Source: Mucilaginibacter sp. UR6-1
Lineage (GTDB): Bacteria > Bacteroidota > Bacteroidia > Sphingobacteriales > Sphingobacteriaceae
NCBI RefSeq assembly: GCF_020880975.1
Contig: NZ_JAJIWP010000003.1
Location: forward strand, 62,001-126,000
Reading direction: 5' to 3'
DNA: 64,000 nucleotides
In this document: piece by piece, positions 1 to 8,625 of the stretch
Numbering within the stretch: the first letter of the stretch is position 1
Layout: each line of letters begins with the position of its first letter
Made by a program: the position numbers and the translations under genes
Notes under the pieces: model-generated
What the model was told of the DNA's origin: nothing
What the model saw: only the letters and a program-made list of their open reading frames with translations
Database searches by the model: none

Positions 1-879
1 CTTATACGCAACTATCTTGACACGGCCCTGTTTGATGCCACGTTTAGTTTTAGCGAGGGTATTACCCATGCGCGCGAGCTGGCTAAGCAAGCCATAGGGC
101 AGTATGATGTTGTTGTTGCCGTGGGCGGCGATGGTACGGTAAACGAGGTAGCATCAGCCATAGTTAACAGCGATACCGCTTTGGGCATTATCCCTTTCGG
201 TTCGGGCAACGGGCTGTCGCGCTTTTTAGGCATACCTATGGATGTACGCGGCGCGGTTGAAACTTTCAATAAAACACGTGTTGAAACCATCGATTCGGCC
301 TTGTTTAACGGGCAACCCTTTTTTAATATGGCCGGTTTGGGTTTTGATGCCCATATAAGCAATGTTTTTGCGCAAGGTAAAAATGCCAAAAAGCGTGGCT
401 TTTACAGTTACTTTAAATCATCGGTACAGGAAATCCTGAACTATAAATCACAATCGTACCATATAGCTATTGATGGGCGCGAGTACGATAGGGAAGCCTT
501 TATGCTGAGCTTTGCCAATTCATCGCAGTTCGGCAATAATGCTCACGTATCGCCCAAAGCCTCGGTGCAGGATGGTATGCTGGATGTTTGCGTGGTAAAA
601 CCCTTCCCGTTATATAAATTTCCGGAGATGGCGCTGCGCATGTTCAATAAAACGGCAGATAAGTCGCCCTACGTCGAGATCATCCGTGGTAAGCGCATCC
701 ATGTAACCCGTACAGGCCAGGGCCCTGCGCATTTGGATGGCGAGCCGCAAATAATTGGTACCGATGCCGAAATAAACATTATACCGCGCTCGTTAAACGT
801 AATAGTAGGCGAGGGATTTGTAAAGGGCGATGATACCAAAAGTACCTGGGGTACTTTAGTAACCAGCAATAATAATTAA
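1..879 (+). CDS. Diacylglycerol/lipid kinase family protein (YegS-like), 5' end cut by window
   Basis: The frame is open from base 1, so the gene starts upstream of the window; the GTG at 121 is internal and not the start. About 292 residues are visible. The nucleotide-binding signature GGDGTVNE lies at residues 42-49, followed by the GSGNGLSR loop, both typical of the diacylglycerol kinase catalytic domain (DAGK_cat). The C-terminal part has the YegS/LCB5-type beta-sandwich pattern, including HLDGEP near the end. Family members phosphorylate diacylglycerol, sphingosine-like or other lipids at the cytoplasmic membrane face. The substrate cannot be read from sequence. The gene is followed after 63 nt by the SUI1-family gene in the same direction. 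Confidence 0.85.
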   Translation, partial: LIRNYLDTALFDATFSFSEGITHARELAKQAIGQYDVVVAVGGDGTVNEVASAIVNSDTALGIIPFGSGNGLSRFLGIPMDVRGAVETFNKTRVETIDSALFNGQPFFNMAGLGFDAHISNVFAQGKNAKKRGFYSYFKSSVQEILNYKSQSYHIAIDGREYDREAFMLSFANSSQFGNNAHVSPKASVQDGMLDVCVVKPFPLYKFPEMALRMFNKTADKSPYVEIIRGKRIHVTRTGQGPAHLDGEPQIIGTDAEINIIPRSLNVIVGEGFVKGDDTKSTWGTLVTSNNN

Positions 880-942
880 CCATATTATTATCTGATAAGC
901 GCTGAACAATTTGCCGCCTGTTATTGTAACCTTATACATAGC

Positions 943-1281
943 ATGAAAAAGAACCAGAAGTACACCGGCGTGGTTTACTCAACCGACCCGGGTTTTCACT
1001 ATAATGAAGCGGATAGCGGGCCGCAGGATACCCTTGCACCGCAGCAGCAAAATCTAAAAATACATCTCGACCGTAAAGGCGGCGGCAAACTGGTTACCCG
1101 TATTGTGGGTTTTATTGGTTTGGACAGCGATTTGGAAGCGCTTGGCAAAAAGCTAAAAGCCAAATGCGGCGTTGGCGGCAGTGCCAAGGATGGCGAGATT
1201 TTGATACAAGGCGATTTTAGGGATAAGATATTGGCCATGCTGCTGGCAGATGGTTATAAGGCTAAAAAAGCCGGCGGATAA
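943..1281 (+). CDS. SUI1/eIF1-family translation factor, YciH-like
   Basis: 112 residues. The C-terminal half (about residues 45-110) has the SUI1 fold pattern: [15 protein letters not shown], then [23 protein letters not shown], ending in a [21 protein letters not shown] tail. Bacterial members such as E. coli YciH bind the 30S subunit and influence fidelity of initiation. The N-terminal stretch (about 40 residues) is low in conserved features. The ATG at 943 is the only start that gives full length. It probably shares a transcript with the lipid kinase, since no terminator is visible in the 63-nt gap. Confidence 0.88.
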   Translation: MKKNQKYTGVVYSTDPGFHYNEADSGPQDTLAPQQQNLKIHLDRKGGGKLVTRIVGFIGLDSDLEALGKKLKAKCGVGGSAKDGEILIQGDFRDKILAMLLADGYKAKKAGG

Positions 1282-1722
1282 CCGTTTTATGCCATCGATT
1301 GCAAATTTGTTAAAAAAAGATATTATTTGCTTTTGATGGTATTATAAATAAAAATACAACTAAATTTACAGTTAATATACTAATTTACAGGCTTAAACGT
1401 ATGTTAGTAATACTAAAATTGTTGCACAGTGGTAAAAATCTATCAGTTTAGTTACACACTTTTTGTAGGATAATTTTTGCTATTATTGAAAAAAATAATT
1501 TTCATTGTAAAAAATTATAGTTGCAACAAACAATATTTGGTACTGTACACGTTATTGTATTCCGCCATTTATCGAAACAATATTGCGGCTAATTGTTAAA
1601 TAATTATTAAGAATAGCGGATTTTGATTTTTTTCCATTCCGAAAATTTTAATTTTGTTATTCGCTGAGTAAGCATATTAAACATAAAAAATAAACATAAA
1701 CTAAAAACTAAATTTTACTGTA
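1282..1722. other. AT-rich intergenic region upstream of exbB
   Basis: 441 bases without a gene. It is strongly A+T rich with T-runs. No convincing hairpin terminator follows the SUI1 gene. The 3' part carries a candidate promoter for the exbB operon. No RNA gene was recognised. The stretch from about 1320 to 1560 may hold further regulatory sites, but nothing there could be supported. Confidence 0.5.
1622..1656 (+). promoter_or_regulatory. Candidate Bacteroidota-type promoter for exbB operon
   Basis: TAATTTTG at 1649-1656 matches the Bacteroidota -7 consensus TAnnTTTG. A TTTG at 1622-1625 could be the -33 element, but the 23-nt spacer is longer than the usual 19-21. It lies 66 nt upstream of the exbB ATG. 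Confidence 0.35.
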
Positions 1723-2550
1723 ATGGCTAACGTACCATCAAAACCAAGTACTCCTGTTAAACAAGAAAGCTCAAGCTCATCGGGCATTTTCGCAACTCTT
1801 GCTATTCCTTTATGTATAGTAGTTGCTATCTGTATTTTTATTTTCGTATTAGGTCACCCAAGCCACTACAAAGGTGGTGATCCGGCTAATGAGCCTGAAG
1901 ACGTTTTCGGTACTGTACACAAAGGTGGTCCGATTGTACCGGTTATCATCAGCTTCCTGTTGATGGTTATCGTTTTCTCTATCGAGCGTTTCATCGTTAT
2001 TGGTAAAGCATCAGGTACAGGTAATGTTGATTCTTTCGTACGTAAAGTACAAAGCTTCCTTAACGCCGGTAACATTGAAGCTGCCAGCGCTGAGTGCGAT
2101 AAACAAAAAGGTTCAGTTGCAAACGTGATCAAATCAGGTTTGAAAAAATATCGTGAGATCGAAAATGACCCAAGCATGGATGTTGAGCAAAAATCATTAG
2201 CTATCCAAAAAGATATTGAAGAAGCTACCGCTCTTGAAATGCCAATGCTTGAGCAAAACCTTACTATCATCGCTACCCTGGTATCTATCGGTACATTATT
2301 CGGTCTGTTAGGTACGGTTGTTGGTATGATCGGTGCGTTCTCTGAGCTTGCTACATCAGGTGCTCCAAACCAGGCTGCTCTTTCTTCACACATCTCTGAA
2401 GCCTTGATCAACACTGCGTTAGGTATCTTTACATCAGCTTTATCAATCATTATGTACAACTTATTTACATCTAAAATTGATAAACTGACTTACGCTATTG
2501 ACGAAACTGGTTTCAGCATCGTACAAACATTTGCATCGTCACACAAATAA
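1723..2550 (+). CDS. exbB: ExbB/TolQ/MotA-family proton channel
   Basis: 275 residues. Inner-membrane proton channel subunit that, with ExbD, powers TonB. Four hydrophobic segments are visible: about residues 21-43, 70-92, 182-206 and 225-247. The long soluble stretch between the second and third is typical of the family. The MotA_TolQ_ExbB core (third and fourth segments, with LLGTVVGMIGAF) is intact. The extra N-terminal membrane segment is common in Bacteroidota ExbB. It heads an operon with two exbD genes and tonB. The ATG at 1723 directly follows an A-rich leader without a clear Shine-Dalgarno, as usual in this phylum. Confidence 0.93.
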   Translation: MANVPSKPSTPVKQESSSSSGIFATLAIPLCIVVAICIFIFVLGHPSHYKGGDPANEPEDVFGTVHKGGPIVPVIISFLLMVIVFSIERFIVIGKASGTGNVDSFVRKVQSFLNAGNIEAASAECDKQKGSVANVIKSGLKKYREIENDPSMDVEQKSLAIQKDIEEATALEMPMLEQNLTIIATLVSIGTLFGLLGTVVGMIGAFSELATSGAPNQAALSSHISEALINTALGIFTSALSIIMYNLFTSKIDKLTYAIDETGFSIVQTFASSHK

Positions 2551-2567
2551 AAAATATTATGCGCTTA

Positions 2568-2590
2568 ACCGCCCATAATATGCGGGCGGT
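2568..2590 (+). terminator. Hairpin between exbB and first exbD
   Basis: ACCGCCC at 2568-2574 pairs perfectly with GGGCGGT at 2584-2590 around a 9-nt loop. There is no T-run after it, so it is more likely an attenuator, processing or mRNA-stabilising stem than a full terminator. It sits in the 81-nt gap where ExbB:ExbD expression ratio could be set. Confidence 0.5.
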
Positions 2591-2631
2591 ATAATTAATA
2601 TAAAGCCTTAATATTTTAAATAGATAAGAAA

Positions 2632-3243
2632 ATGCCAAAAGTAAAAGTAGCACGAAAAAGTACAGCGATAGACATGACAGCCATGTGTGATGTGGCGTTC
2701 CTGTTGCTTACCTTTTTCATATTAACTGCCAAACCAAGGGTTGAAGACCCGGTTCCGGTAGATGTTCCGGGCTCTGTGAAAGAGATACCCATTCCTGACG
2801 ATAACCTTGCTGTAATAACTGTTGGTTCTGGTAAAGCTTTCTTCTCAGTTGAAGGTAATGACGTGCGCAGGCAGGTATTACAACAAATGGGCGAAAAATA
2901 TGGCCAGCAATTCACTCCTGAAGAGTATGCACGCTTTGAGGTATTGCCTGTATTTGGTGTGCCGATAGGTAACTTAAAGCAGTTTTTGAATATGGATGCT
3001 GACCAGCGCAAAAGTTATCAGCAACCGGGTATTCCGCGCGATTCAGTAAGCGATGAGCTTTTCAACTGGATCCGTGAGTCGCGTATTGCTGCAAAAGCAT
3101 TGCACAATACGGAGCTGCGTGTATCAATAAAGGGTGACAGCAAGGAAGAATATCCTGTAGTTAAAGATGTTGTAGCCATTTTGCAACGCCAAAAAGTCAA
3201 TAAATTTAGTTTAATTACCACCTTGAGGGGTGCATCAAAATAA
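2632..3243 (+). CDS. exbD: ExbD/TolR-family biopolymer transport protein (first copy)
   Basis: 203 residues. One N-terminal membrane helix (about residues 14-34) carries the family's essential aspartate in the pattern DMTAMCDVAFLLLTFF. A periplasmic ExbD/TolR domain follows. Family role: proton-coupled partner of ExbB that drives TonB. It is longer than the neighbouring ExbD (177 residues), the extra length lying in the periplasmic part. It is separated from the next gene by 6 nt, indicating one transcript and possible translational coupling. Confidence 0.92.
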   Translation: MPKVKVARKSTAIDMTAMCDVAFLLLTFFILTAKPRVEDPVPVDVPGSVKEIPIPDDNLAVITVGSGKAFFSVEGNDVRRQVLQQMGEKYGQQFTPEEYARFEVLPVFGVPIGNLKQFLNMDADQRKSYQQPGIPRDSVSDELFNWIRESRIAAKALHNTELRVSIKGDSKEEYPVVKDVVAILQRQKVNKFSLITTLRGASK

Positions 3244-3249
3244 AATAAG

Positions 3250-3783
3250 ATGGCAGAATTAGATACCTCCGGCGGGGGTAAGAAAAAAGGCGGGAAGGTA
3301 AGAAGTAAGAAAGCATCAACACGCGTTGACTTAACAGCGATGGTGGATCTGGCTTTCCTTCTGATCACCTTCTTCATGCTAACAACCACCCTGTCAAAGC
3401 CGAAAGCGATGGACATTGCCATGCCGGACAAGGACGAGAAGCAAGATCAGCAGCTTGATGTTGCCGCTTCACGTACCATGACGCTGCTGTTAGGTAAAGA
3501 CGATAAACTGATGTGGTATATCGGCGAGCCAGGCAAATCAGCGCCCGAAGTGGCAAGCTATGGCAAAAAAGGCCTGCGCCAGATTTTGCTTGATAAAAGC
3601 AAAGAAGTGCAGGACAAAACAGGAAAATATATGTTCGTGATCTTAAAACCGAGCGATAAATCAGTTTACAAAAACATGGTTGACGCGCTTGACGAGATCG
3701 CAATCACCAATATCCAATCATACGGTATTGTTGATATATCACCTGTAGAAGTTAACCTGTTGAAAGAACAGGGCTTATATTAA
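3250..3783 (+). CDS. exbD: ExbD/TolR-family biopolymer transport protein (second copy)
   Basis: 177 residues. A basic N-terminus rich in Gly and Lys precedes a single membrane helix with the conserved Asp in DLTAMVDLAFLLITFFML (about residues 26-45). The periplasmic domain has no close sequence likeness to the first ExbD beyond the family pattern. Paired non-identical ExbD genes between exbB and tonB are common in Bacteroidota and suggest that the complex contains both or that they serve different receptors. Start ATG at 3250 lies 6 nt after the previous stop. Confidence 0.92.
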   Translation: MAELDTSGGGKKKGGKVRSKKASTRVDLTAMVDLAFLLITFFMLTTTLSKPKAMDIAMPDKDEKQDQQLDVAASRTMTLLLGKDDKLMWYIGEPGKSAPEVASYGKKGLRQILLDKSKEVQDKTGKYMFVILKPSDKSVYKNMVDALDEIAITNIQSYGIVDISPVEVNLLKEQGLY

Positions 3784-3827
3784 TTAACAACTGTTTAATA
3801 CGTTATTAAAAAGTAAAGCCTAAAATA

Positions 3828-4655
3828 ATGTTAGGATCAAAATTAGACTTATTAAAACAGGAATGGATTGACGTAGTATTCGCCGGTCGTAACAAAGAGT
3901 ACGGAGCATATGAGTTAAGGAAACAAAACTCAGCACGTACCGGTAAAGCTTTACTAATTGGTATTGTTTTATTCGTATTTGTTATATCGTTGCCTACTAT
4001 TGTTAATGCCATAAAAGGCATCATTCCTAAGGAGGCTGAAAAGGTTAAAGTTACCGATGTGGTACTTACGCCTCCTCCACCCGTAGATCAAACTAAAAAA
4101 CCACCTCCGCCGGCTCCAGAGCCGCCAAAACCAAAGGTTGACCAGGTTAAATTCCCGCCTCCGGTGGTAAAGCCTGATGACCAGGTTGTGGAAAAAGATC
4201 CGCCAACGGTTAAAGAACTTGAGGTTGCTGACCCTGGCCAGCGTGACCAGAAAGGCGACCCGAACGCTGAGATACGTATTGACGAGCCTGTAGGTAACTC
4301 TGACGTAAAGCAAGTGATCGAGAGTGACCCGAACGAGATCTTTACCGCGGTTGAAACGCAGCCAAACTTCCCCGGAGGTTTAGCGGCTTTCGGTAAATAT
4401 CTGGAAAAGAACATCCATTACCCGGCAGTAGCCCGCGAAAACAACGTACAAGGCCGTGTATTCGTGCAGTTCGTTGTTGAAAAGGATGGTTCATTAACTG
4501 ATATTAAAGTACTTCGCGGTATTGGCAGTGGTTGCGATGAGGAAGCTATGCGTGTATTGAAAAAATCACCAAAATGGTCACCTGGTATCCAGAATGGTCG
4601 TCCGGTGCGTGTACAATATACCGTTCCTATCGCGTTTAACTTAGCAAGCGAATAA
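3828..4655 (+). CDS. tonB: TonB energy transducer
   Basis: 275 residues. The N-terminus has the Bacteroidota TonB pattern FAGRNKEYGAYELRK (about residues 19-33), then a membrane helix (about 41-62), a proline-rich periplasm-spanning linker with PPPP and PPPPAPEPPKPK repeats (about 83-125), and a C-terminal TonB_C domain (about 180-275) with the YPAVARENNVQGRV and PVRVQY motifs. It transmits the ExbBD proton-motive signal to outer-membrane TonB-dependent receptors, of which two are encoded at 53.1-55.7 kb and 60.6-63.9 kb. It is the fourth gene of the operon. Confidence 0.93.
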   Translation: MLGSKLDLLKQEWIDVVFAGRNKEYGAYELRKQNSARTGKALLIGIVLFVFVISLPTIVNAIKGIIPKEAEKVKVTDVVLTPPPPVDQTKKPPPPAPEPPKPKVDQVKFPPPVVKPDDQVVEKDPPTVKELEVADPGQRDQKGDPNAEIRIDEPVGNSDVKQVIESDPNEIFTAVETQPNFPGGLAAFGKYLEKNIHYPAVARENNVQGRVFVQFVVEKDGSLTDIKVLRGIGSGCDEEAMRVLKKSPKWSPGIQNGRPVRVQYTVPIAFNLASE

Positions 4656-4664
4656 TTGCAAATA

Positions 4665-4895
4665 ATGCCATTTAATACAAATTCAAAGCAAAAATCGCTC
4701 AAAAGGCGATTTTTGCTTATTTTAGGGGTTGTTACGTTTATCTGTGTAATTACACTTGGTGTAATGGTGATGTTTTGGGATGCCATGAACCTGCCGCTCA
4801 CCGGCTGGCAGCGTTACCTGTTTGGCGCCTTCTTCATTTTTTACGGAATACTCAGGTTTTCACGTTTACTCAAAAAGGATAATGAAGAAGAATAA
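4665..4895 (+). CDS. Small membrane protein of the TonB operon
   Basis: 76 residues from the ATG at 4665; a TTG just upstream at 4656 is less likely. Two hydrophobic segments (about residues 15-38 and 48-65) separated by a short loop, with a charged C-terminal tail ending KKDNEEE. I do not recognise a named family. It starts 9 nt after the tonB stop and its last 14 bases overlap the next gene's start, so it is clearly part of the operon. Likely a small inner-membrane protein of unknown role. Confidence 0.7.
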   Translation: MPFNTNSKQKSLKRRFLLILGVVTFICVITLGVMVMFWDAMNLPLTGWQRYLFGAFFIFYGILRFSRLLKKDNEEE

Positions 4896-5802
4896 TCTAA
4901 AACTTTTGCTTGCTGTTACGGCAGGGGTACTATTATCAGCCTGCGGATCATCGCAAAAAGATAACAAAGCCCCCTCAGATAGTTTTGCGGAAGGAAAGAT
5001 CAAAATATTGGCTGATGAATCATTTGAGCCTATAGTTGCCGAAGAGCAGGTAGTGTTTGAAAGCCTGTTTAGCAAAGCTAAGCTGGATATACAGTACCTG
5101 TCAGAAAACGAGTTGCTCAACTTGTATTTGAATGACAGTGTGCGTGTGGCCATCATGTCGCGCGAGTTAACGCCGGCAGAAAAAAAGATATTTGATGAAC
5201 GCAGGCTGGCCCCGGTAGTTGATAAGTTTGCGGTGGATGCCGTGGCGCTTATTGTGAACAAAGGCTCGGCAGATACGCTCATCACAGTGTCAGAAATAAA
5301 AAAAATGTTGAACGGACAGACTAAAACCGATCAAAATATCGTTTTTGATAATCCGAACTCCAGTGTCGTACGCTATCTAAAGGCATTTTCGGGCAATAAG
5401 GAGCTTAAGCAAAAGAATATTTATGCGCTTAAGTCAAACAAAGAGGTTGTAAAATATGTAAGTGAACATGAGGGTGCGATAGGCATAGTTGGTTTTAGCT
5501 GGCTTAATGATCCTGATGAAGATTACGCGCCATATGTGCAAAAAGTGCAGATAATGGGCGTACGTGATGAGGGTAGTAAAGAGTACCCAAATGAATATTT
5601 TAAACCATCACAAACTTCGCTTGTCTTAAAACAGTACCCGTTAAGCAGGGAGCTCTATATTTTAAATAGCACCGGGCGGGTAGGTTTAGGCACAGGATTT
5701 GCATCGTTTTTAGCAAGTGAACGCGGACAGCGTATAATACTAAAGTCCGGTTTACTGCCGGATTCGATCCCACGTAGAGAAATAAACATAAAGAAAGAGT
5801 AA
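4882..5802 (+). CDS. PstS-like phosphate-binding (PBP-like) lipoprotein
   Basis: 306 residues from the ATG at 4882. The N-terminus is a lipoprotein signal with lipobox LSAC and the lipidated Cys at residue 21. The rest follows the periplasmic phosphate-binding/PBP_like_2 pattern, with NPNSSVVRYLK and EGAIGIVGFSWLND resembling PstS ligand-loop regions. No PstCAB transporter genes are nearby; instead the gene is embedded after tonB and before a TPR protein, so a role in TonB-dependent outer-membrane uptake or sensing is an inference. An in-frame upstream start (4822) would destroy the signal peptide and was rejected. Overlaps the previous gene by 14 nt. Confidence 0.82.
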   Translation: MKKNNLKLLLAVTAGVLLSACGSSQKDNKAPSDSFAEGKIKILADESFEPIVAEEQVVFESLFSKAKLDIQYLSENELLNLYLNDSVRVAIMSRELTPAEKKIFDERRLAPVVDKFAVDAVALIVNKGSADTLITVSEIKKMLNGQTKTDQNIVFDNPNSSVVRYLKAFSGNKELKQKNIYALKSNKEVVKYVSEHEGAIGIVGFSWLNDPDEDYAPYVQKVQIMGVRDEGSKEYPNEYFKPSQTSLVLKQYPLSRELYILNSTGRVGLGTGFASFLASERGQRIILKSGLLPDSIPRREINIKKE

Positions 5803-5815
5803 AATAAATTAATCG

Positions 5816-7507
5816 ATGAAAGAGATCAGTAAAATTGCCACCGCAGCATTGCCGCTGATGCTTATGGGTTCATCAGTTTTTTCGCAAAGTTTAGACGACG
5901 CCAAAAAAGCTATTGACGCCGAACAGTATCAGAAAGCAAAATCAATGCTTAAAAATCTGACCCAAACACAGGCAGATAAGGACGAAAATTATTTCTACCT
6001 GGGTTGGGTATATATATTACAGGATTATCCGGATTCAGCAAAAGCTGTATTTACCCAGGGTATCGCAAAAAATGCTAAATCAGCATTAAATTATGCCGGT
6101 TTAGGCGCAGTTGCACGTTTAGAGAAAAACGCTGCAGGTGCTACTACCAACTTTAACCAAGCTGTTAGCCTGGCAGGTAAAAGCAGCACGCCATATTTAT
6201 ATGTAGGCGAAGCTTATTTGCTTGACCCTGCCGATGCTAAAGCAGCAGCGGATGTATTGGCAAAAGGTAAAGCAGTTAACCCTAAAGATGCCGCATTATT
6301 GGTAGAGCTGGGTAATGCTAACCGTTTGTTAGTAAAAAGCAGCGAGGCGTTAACCAACTACCAGGAGGCATTAACCGCCGACCCTAAAGCAGCAAGCGCT
6401 ATAGTAGCTAAGGGTGTACTTTGGAGATATGCCAACAACTTTGAGCAATCAGAAACTGAATACAAAGCGGCATTAGCCATTAACCCTAACTATGGCCCGG
6501 CTTACCGTGAGTGGGCTGAAACTGACCTTCGCTGGGCATTTAACGACCCAAAGATGGCGTCAGCTAAAGTTAAAGAAGGTGTTGAGAACTATAAAAAATA
6601 CCTGAGCTTAACTGATCGTTCGGTTGAATCACGTATGCGTTATGCCGACTTTTTGTTAGCTGCCGGTGATTATCCAACTTTACAGGCAGAGGTTGCCGAG
6701 CTTGAAAAAGTAGCAGGTGCAAATAACCTTAAGATATATCGTTATAAAGCTTACGCTGCTTACGAGAATAAAGATTATACTGCTGCATTGGCAGGTATGA
6801 AAAAGTTTATGGCTGAAGCCGGTGAAAAACGTATCATTCCGCGTGATTACCTTTATTTAGGGCGTATCCAAGTTGCTATGGGCGATGACTCAACCGGTAT
6901 AAATTCACTGCGCAAGGCAGTGGAATTAGACACCACTCAAGTTGATTTGTACGCTGACATTGCTAAAACTTTATACCAAAAAAAGAAATACGCTGAAGCT
7001 GGCGAGGCTTACTCAAAGTATATTGAAAAATCACGCGGTGCAAAACTGAATGATTATTTATCAATGGGTTTGAGTTATTACTTTGCTTTTCAGGATCAGT
7101 ACTTTAGCACTGCTAAACCAAAACCAACCGCTGATCCTGCCCTGCTTACCAAAGCGGACAGTGCGTTTTCTTATATACAGGCCAAATCAACAACTCCTAT
7201 CCCGATCGTAGCTTTATACCGTGCCCGTGTGAACGATTATAAAGAAACAAATCGTGATAATATCACAGGCATAGCCAAGCCATATTATGAGCAATATATT
7301 CAGATAGTAACCGCTAAAGGTGCTCCTGCCGAAGCTGATAAAAAAGGTTTGGCAGAAGCTTACTCATATCTTGGTTCATTATATGAGTTTAAAGATAAGG
7401 ATGAGGTTAAAGCTGCTGAAAACTATACCAAAGCACGTGAGTTAGATCCGGCTAATAAACAAGCGCAACGCTTTTTTGCTAAAAAGGGTGGTGCTAAGGG
7501 CAAATAA
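5816..7507 (+). CDS. TPR-repeat periplasmic protein
   Basis: 563 residues. A signal peptide (about residues 1-23, ending SSVFSQ) precedes a run of tetratricopeptide-like helical repeats through most of the protein. Clear units include EALTNYQEALTADPKAASA, AALAINPNYGPAYREWAE and GINSLRKAVELDTTQ. It is the last gene of the exbB-tonB operon, 13 nt after the PstS-like gene and just before the terminator at 7529. Such TPR proteins act as scaffolds. Here a link to the TonB machinery is suggested only by position. Alanine-rich composition and an unusually high Lys content near the C-terminus are visible. Confidence 0.82.
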   Translation: MKEISKIATAALPLMLMGSSVFSQSLDDAKKAIDAEQYQKAKSMLKNLTQTQADKDENYFYLGWVYILQDYPDSAKAVFTQGIAKNAKSALNYAGLGAVARLEKNAAGATTNFNQAVSLAGKSSTPYLYVGEAYLLDPADAKAAADVLAKGKAVNPKDAALLVELGNANRLLVKSSEALTNYQEALTADPKAASAIVAKGVLWRYANNFEQSETEYKAALAINPNYGPAYREWAETDLRWAFNDPKMASAKVKEGVENYKKYLSLTDRSVESRMRYADFLLAAGDYPTLQAEVAELEKVAGANNLKIYRYKAYAAYENKDYTAALAGMKKFMAEAGEKRIIPRDYLYLGRIQVAMGDDSTGINSLRKAVELDTTQVDLYADIAKTLYQKKKYAEAGEAYSKYIEKSRGAKLNDYLSMGLSYYFAFQDQYFSTAKPKPTADPALLTKADSAFSYIQAKSTTPIPIVALYRARVNDYKETNRDNITGIAKPYYEQYIQIVTAKGAPAEADKKGLAEAYSYLGSLYEFKDKDEVKAAENYTKARELDPANKQAQRFFAKKGGAKGK

Positions 7508-7528
7508 ATCTTGCTCTGATAAATAAAC

Positions 7529-7558
7529 AAAAGGCCTCATTTTTATGAGGCCTTTTTT
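7529..7558 (+). terminator. Intrinsic terminator of the exbB-tonB-TPR operon
   Basis: A perfect 12-bp stem (7529-7540 with 7545-7556) around a TTTT loop, followed by further T residues. The core GGCCTCAT/ATGAGGCC is GC rich. Placed 22 nt after the TPR stop codon. Confidence 0.9.
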
Positions 7559-7574
7559 ATTACACCTACATTAT

Positions 7575-7582
7575 TATATTTG
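7575..7582 (+). promoter_or_regulatory. Candidate -7 box directly before nuoA
   Basis: TATATTTG matches TAnnTTTG and ends 5 nt before the nuoA ATG. If used, transcription would begin at or next to the start codon and give a leaderless mRNA. No -33 TTG is found at the usual distance because that position is taken by the T-tract of the preceding terminator. Confidence 0.4.
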
Positions 7583-7586
7583 CAAT

Positions 7587-7958
7587 ATGGAAGCACAGAG
7601 TTTACCAATTAATTTTCTACCAATTATCTTTCAGATGGTAGTTGCACTGGGTTTTGTATTTACAACCATGTTTGTAACCCACAAAATAGGTCCTAAACGT
7701 GTAACTAATGATAAGCTTACGCCATTTGAATCGGGTATCGAGGTAATAGGTAACGCGCGTACTCCTATCTCTATTAAATACTTCCTTGTAGCCATCCTGT
7801 TCGTTTTGTTTGATGTGGAGGTAATATTCATGTATCCATGGGCGGTAAATTTCAAAGAGCTGGGTAAAACCGGCATGATCGAGATGTTCATTTTTATGGG
7901 TACTTTATTGCTTGGCTTTATCTACATCATCAAGAAACGCGCCCTTGAGTGGGATTGA
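7587..7958 (+). CDS. nuoA: NADH-quinone oxidoreductase subunit A
   Basis: 123 residues from the ATG at 7587; the longer reading from 7545 begins inside the terminator and is rejected. Three membrane helices are visible (about residues 8-30, 62-82, 92-112). The family signature is present: KLTPFESGIE and FDVEVIFMYPWAV, where the acidic residues lie in the quinone/proton path. It is a membrane-arm subunit of complex I. A 124-nt gap and a second promoter box separate it from nuoB. Confidence 0.95.
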   Translation: MEAQSLPINFLPIIFQMVVALGFVFTTMFVTHKIGPKRVTNDKLTPFESGIEVIGNARTPISIKYFLVAILFVLFDVEVIFMYPWAVNFKELGKTGMIEMFIFMGTLLLGFIYIIKKRALEWD

Positions 7959-8022
7959 GTTTAGATTGATTCTAAATACCTCATACATAGCTTTCTGAAT
8001 GCGTATAGCTCGTATTTTATTA

Positions 8023-8030
8023 TAAATTTG
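8023..8030 (+). promoter_or_regulatory. Candidate -7 box upstream of nuoB
   Basis: TAAATTTG matches TAnnTTTG and lies 52 nt before the nuoB ATG, in the only sizeable gap (124 nt) among the early nuo genes. A -33 TTG at the correct distance is not evident, so this is a weak candidate for a second nuo promoter. Confidence 0.3.
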
Positions 8031-8082
8031 TGCTTTCCGGCGGTCTTTTTGCTGGTAAAACCTAAGTTTATAATAGTAGTTC

Positions 8083-8625
8083 ATGAGTGATATTCAGATA
8101 GTTGATGCCCCTCCGGGCGTTGAAGGTTCAGGGTTCTTCGCCACCTCGCTTGATAAAGCAATCGGGTTGGCCCGTTCGCACTCATTATGGCCGCTGCCAT
8201 TTGCAACTTCATGCTGTGGTATTGAGTTTATGGCCACAATGGGCTCTCATTATGACCTTTCCCGTTTTGGTGCCGAGCGTTTAAGCTTTTCGCCGCGCCA
8301 GGCCGACCTGTTGATGGTTATGGGTACCATTTCAAAAAAGATGGCACCTGTACTGCGCCAGGTATACCTGCAAATGGCAGAGCCGCGCTGGGTTATGGCC
8401 GTTGGTGCCTGCGCGTCAAGCGGTGGTATATTTGATACCTATTCGGTATTACAGGGCATTGATGAGGTTATACCTGTTGATGTTTATGTGCCCGGTTGCC
8501 CGCCACGCCCCGAAGCTATTATTGATGGCTTTATAAATATTCAGAAACTGGTACAAACTGAAACGCTGCGCCGCCGCAACGAACCTAAATACCAGGAACT
8601 TTTAGCTAAATATGGAATTCAGTAA
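8083..8625 (+). CDS. nuoB: NADH-quinone oxidoreductase subunit B
   Basis: 180 residues. Carries cluster N2 of complex I, the last iron-sulfur centre before quinone. The four ligand cysteines are visible: the tandem pair in SCCGIEF (about residue 44), GACAS (about 109) and PGCPPRPE (about 139). Length is normal for the family. The stop codon overlaps the nuoC start by one base (TAATG), showing translational coupling. Confidence 0.97.
   Translation: MSDIQIVDAPPGVEGSGFFATSLDKAIGLARSHSLWPLPFATSCCGIEFMATMGSHYDLSRFGAERLSFSPRQADLLMVMGTISKKMAPVLRQVYLQMAEPRWVMAVGACASSGGIFDTYSVLQGIDEVIPVDVYVPGCPPRPEAIIDGFINIQKLVQTETLRRRNEPKYQELLAKYGIQ

Noticed and set aside
12..389. Minus-strand ORFs across the left-edge kinase and many other genes
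   Set aside because: They mirror real coding frames, have no domains and atypical composition.
121..879. GTG at 121 as start of the lipid kinase
   Set aside because: The frame is open to base 1 and the kinase motif begins one codon after this GTG; homologues have about 40 residues before it.
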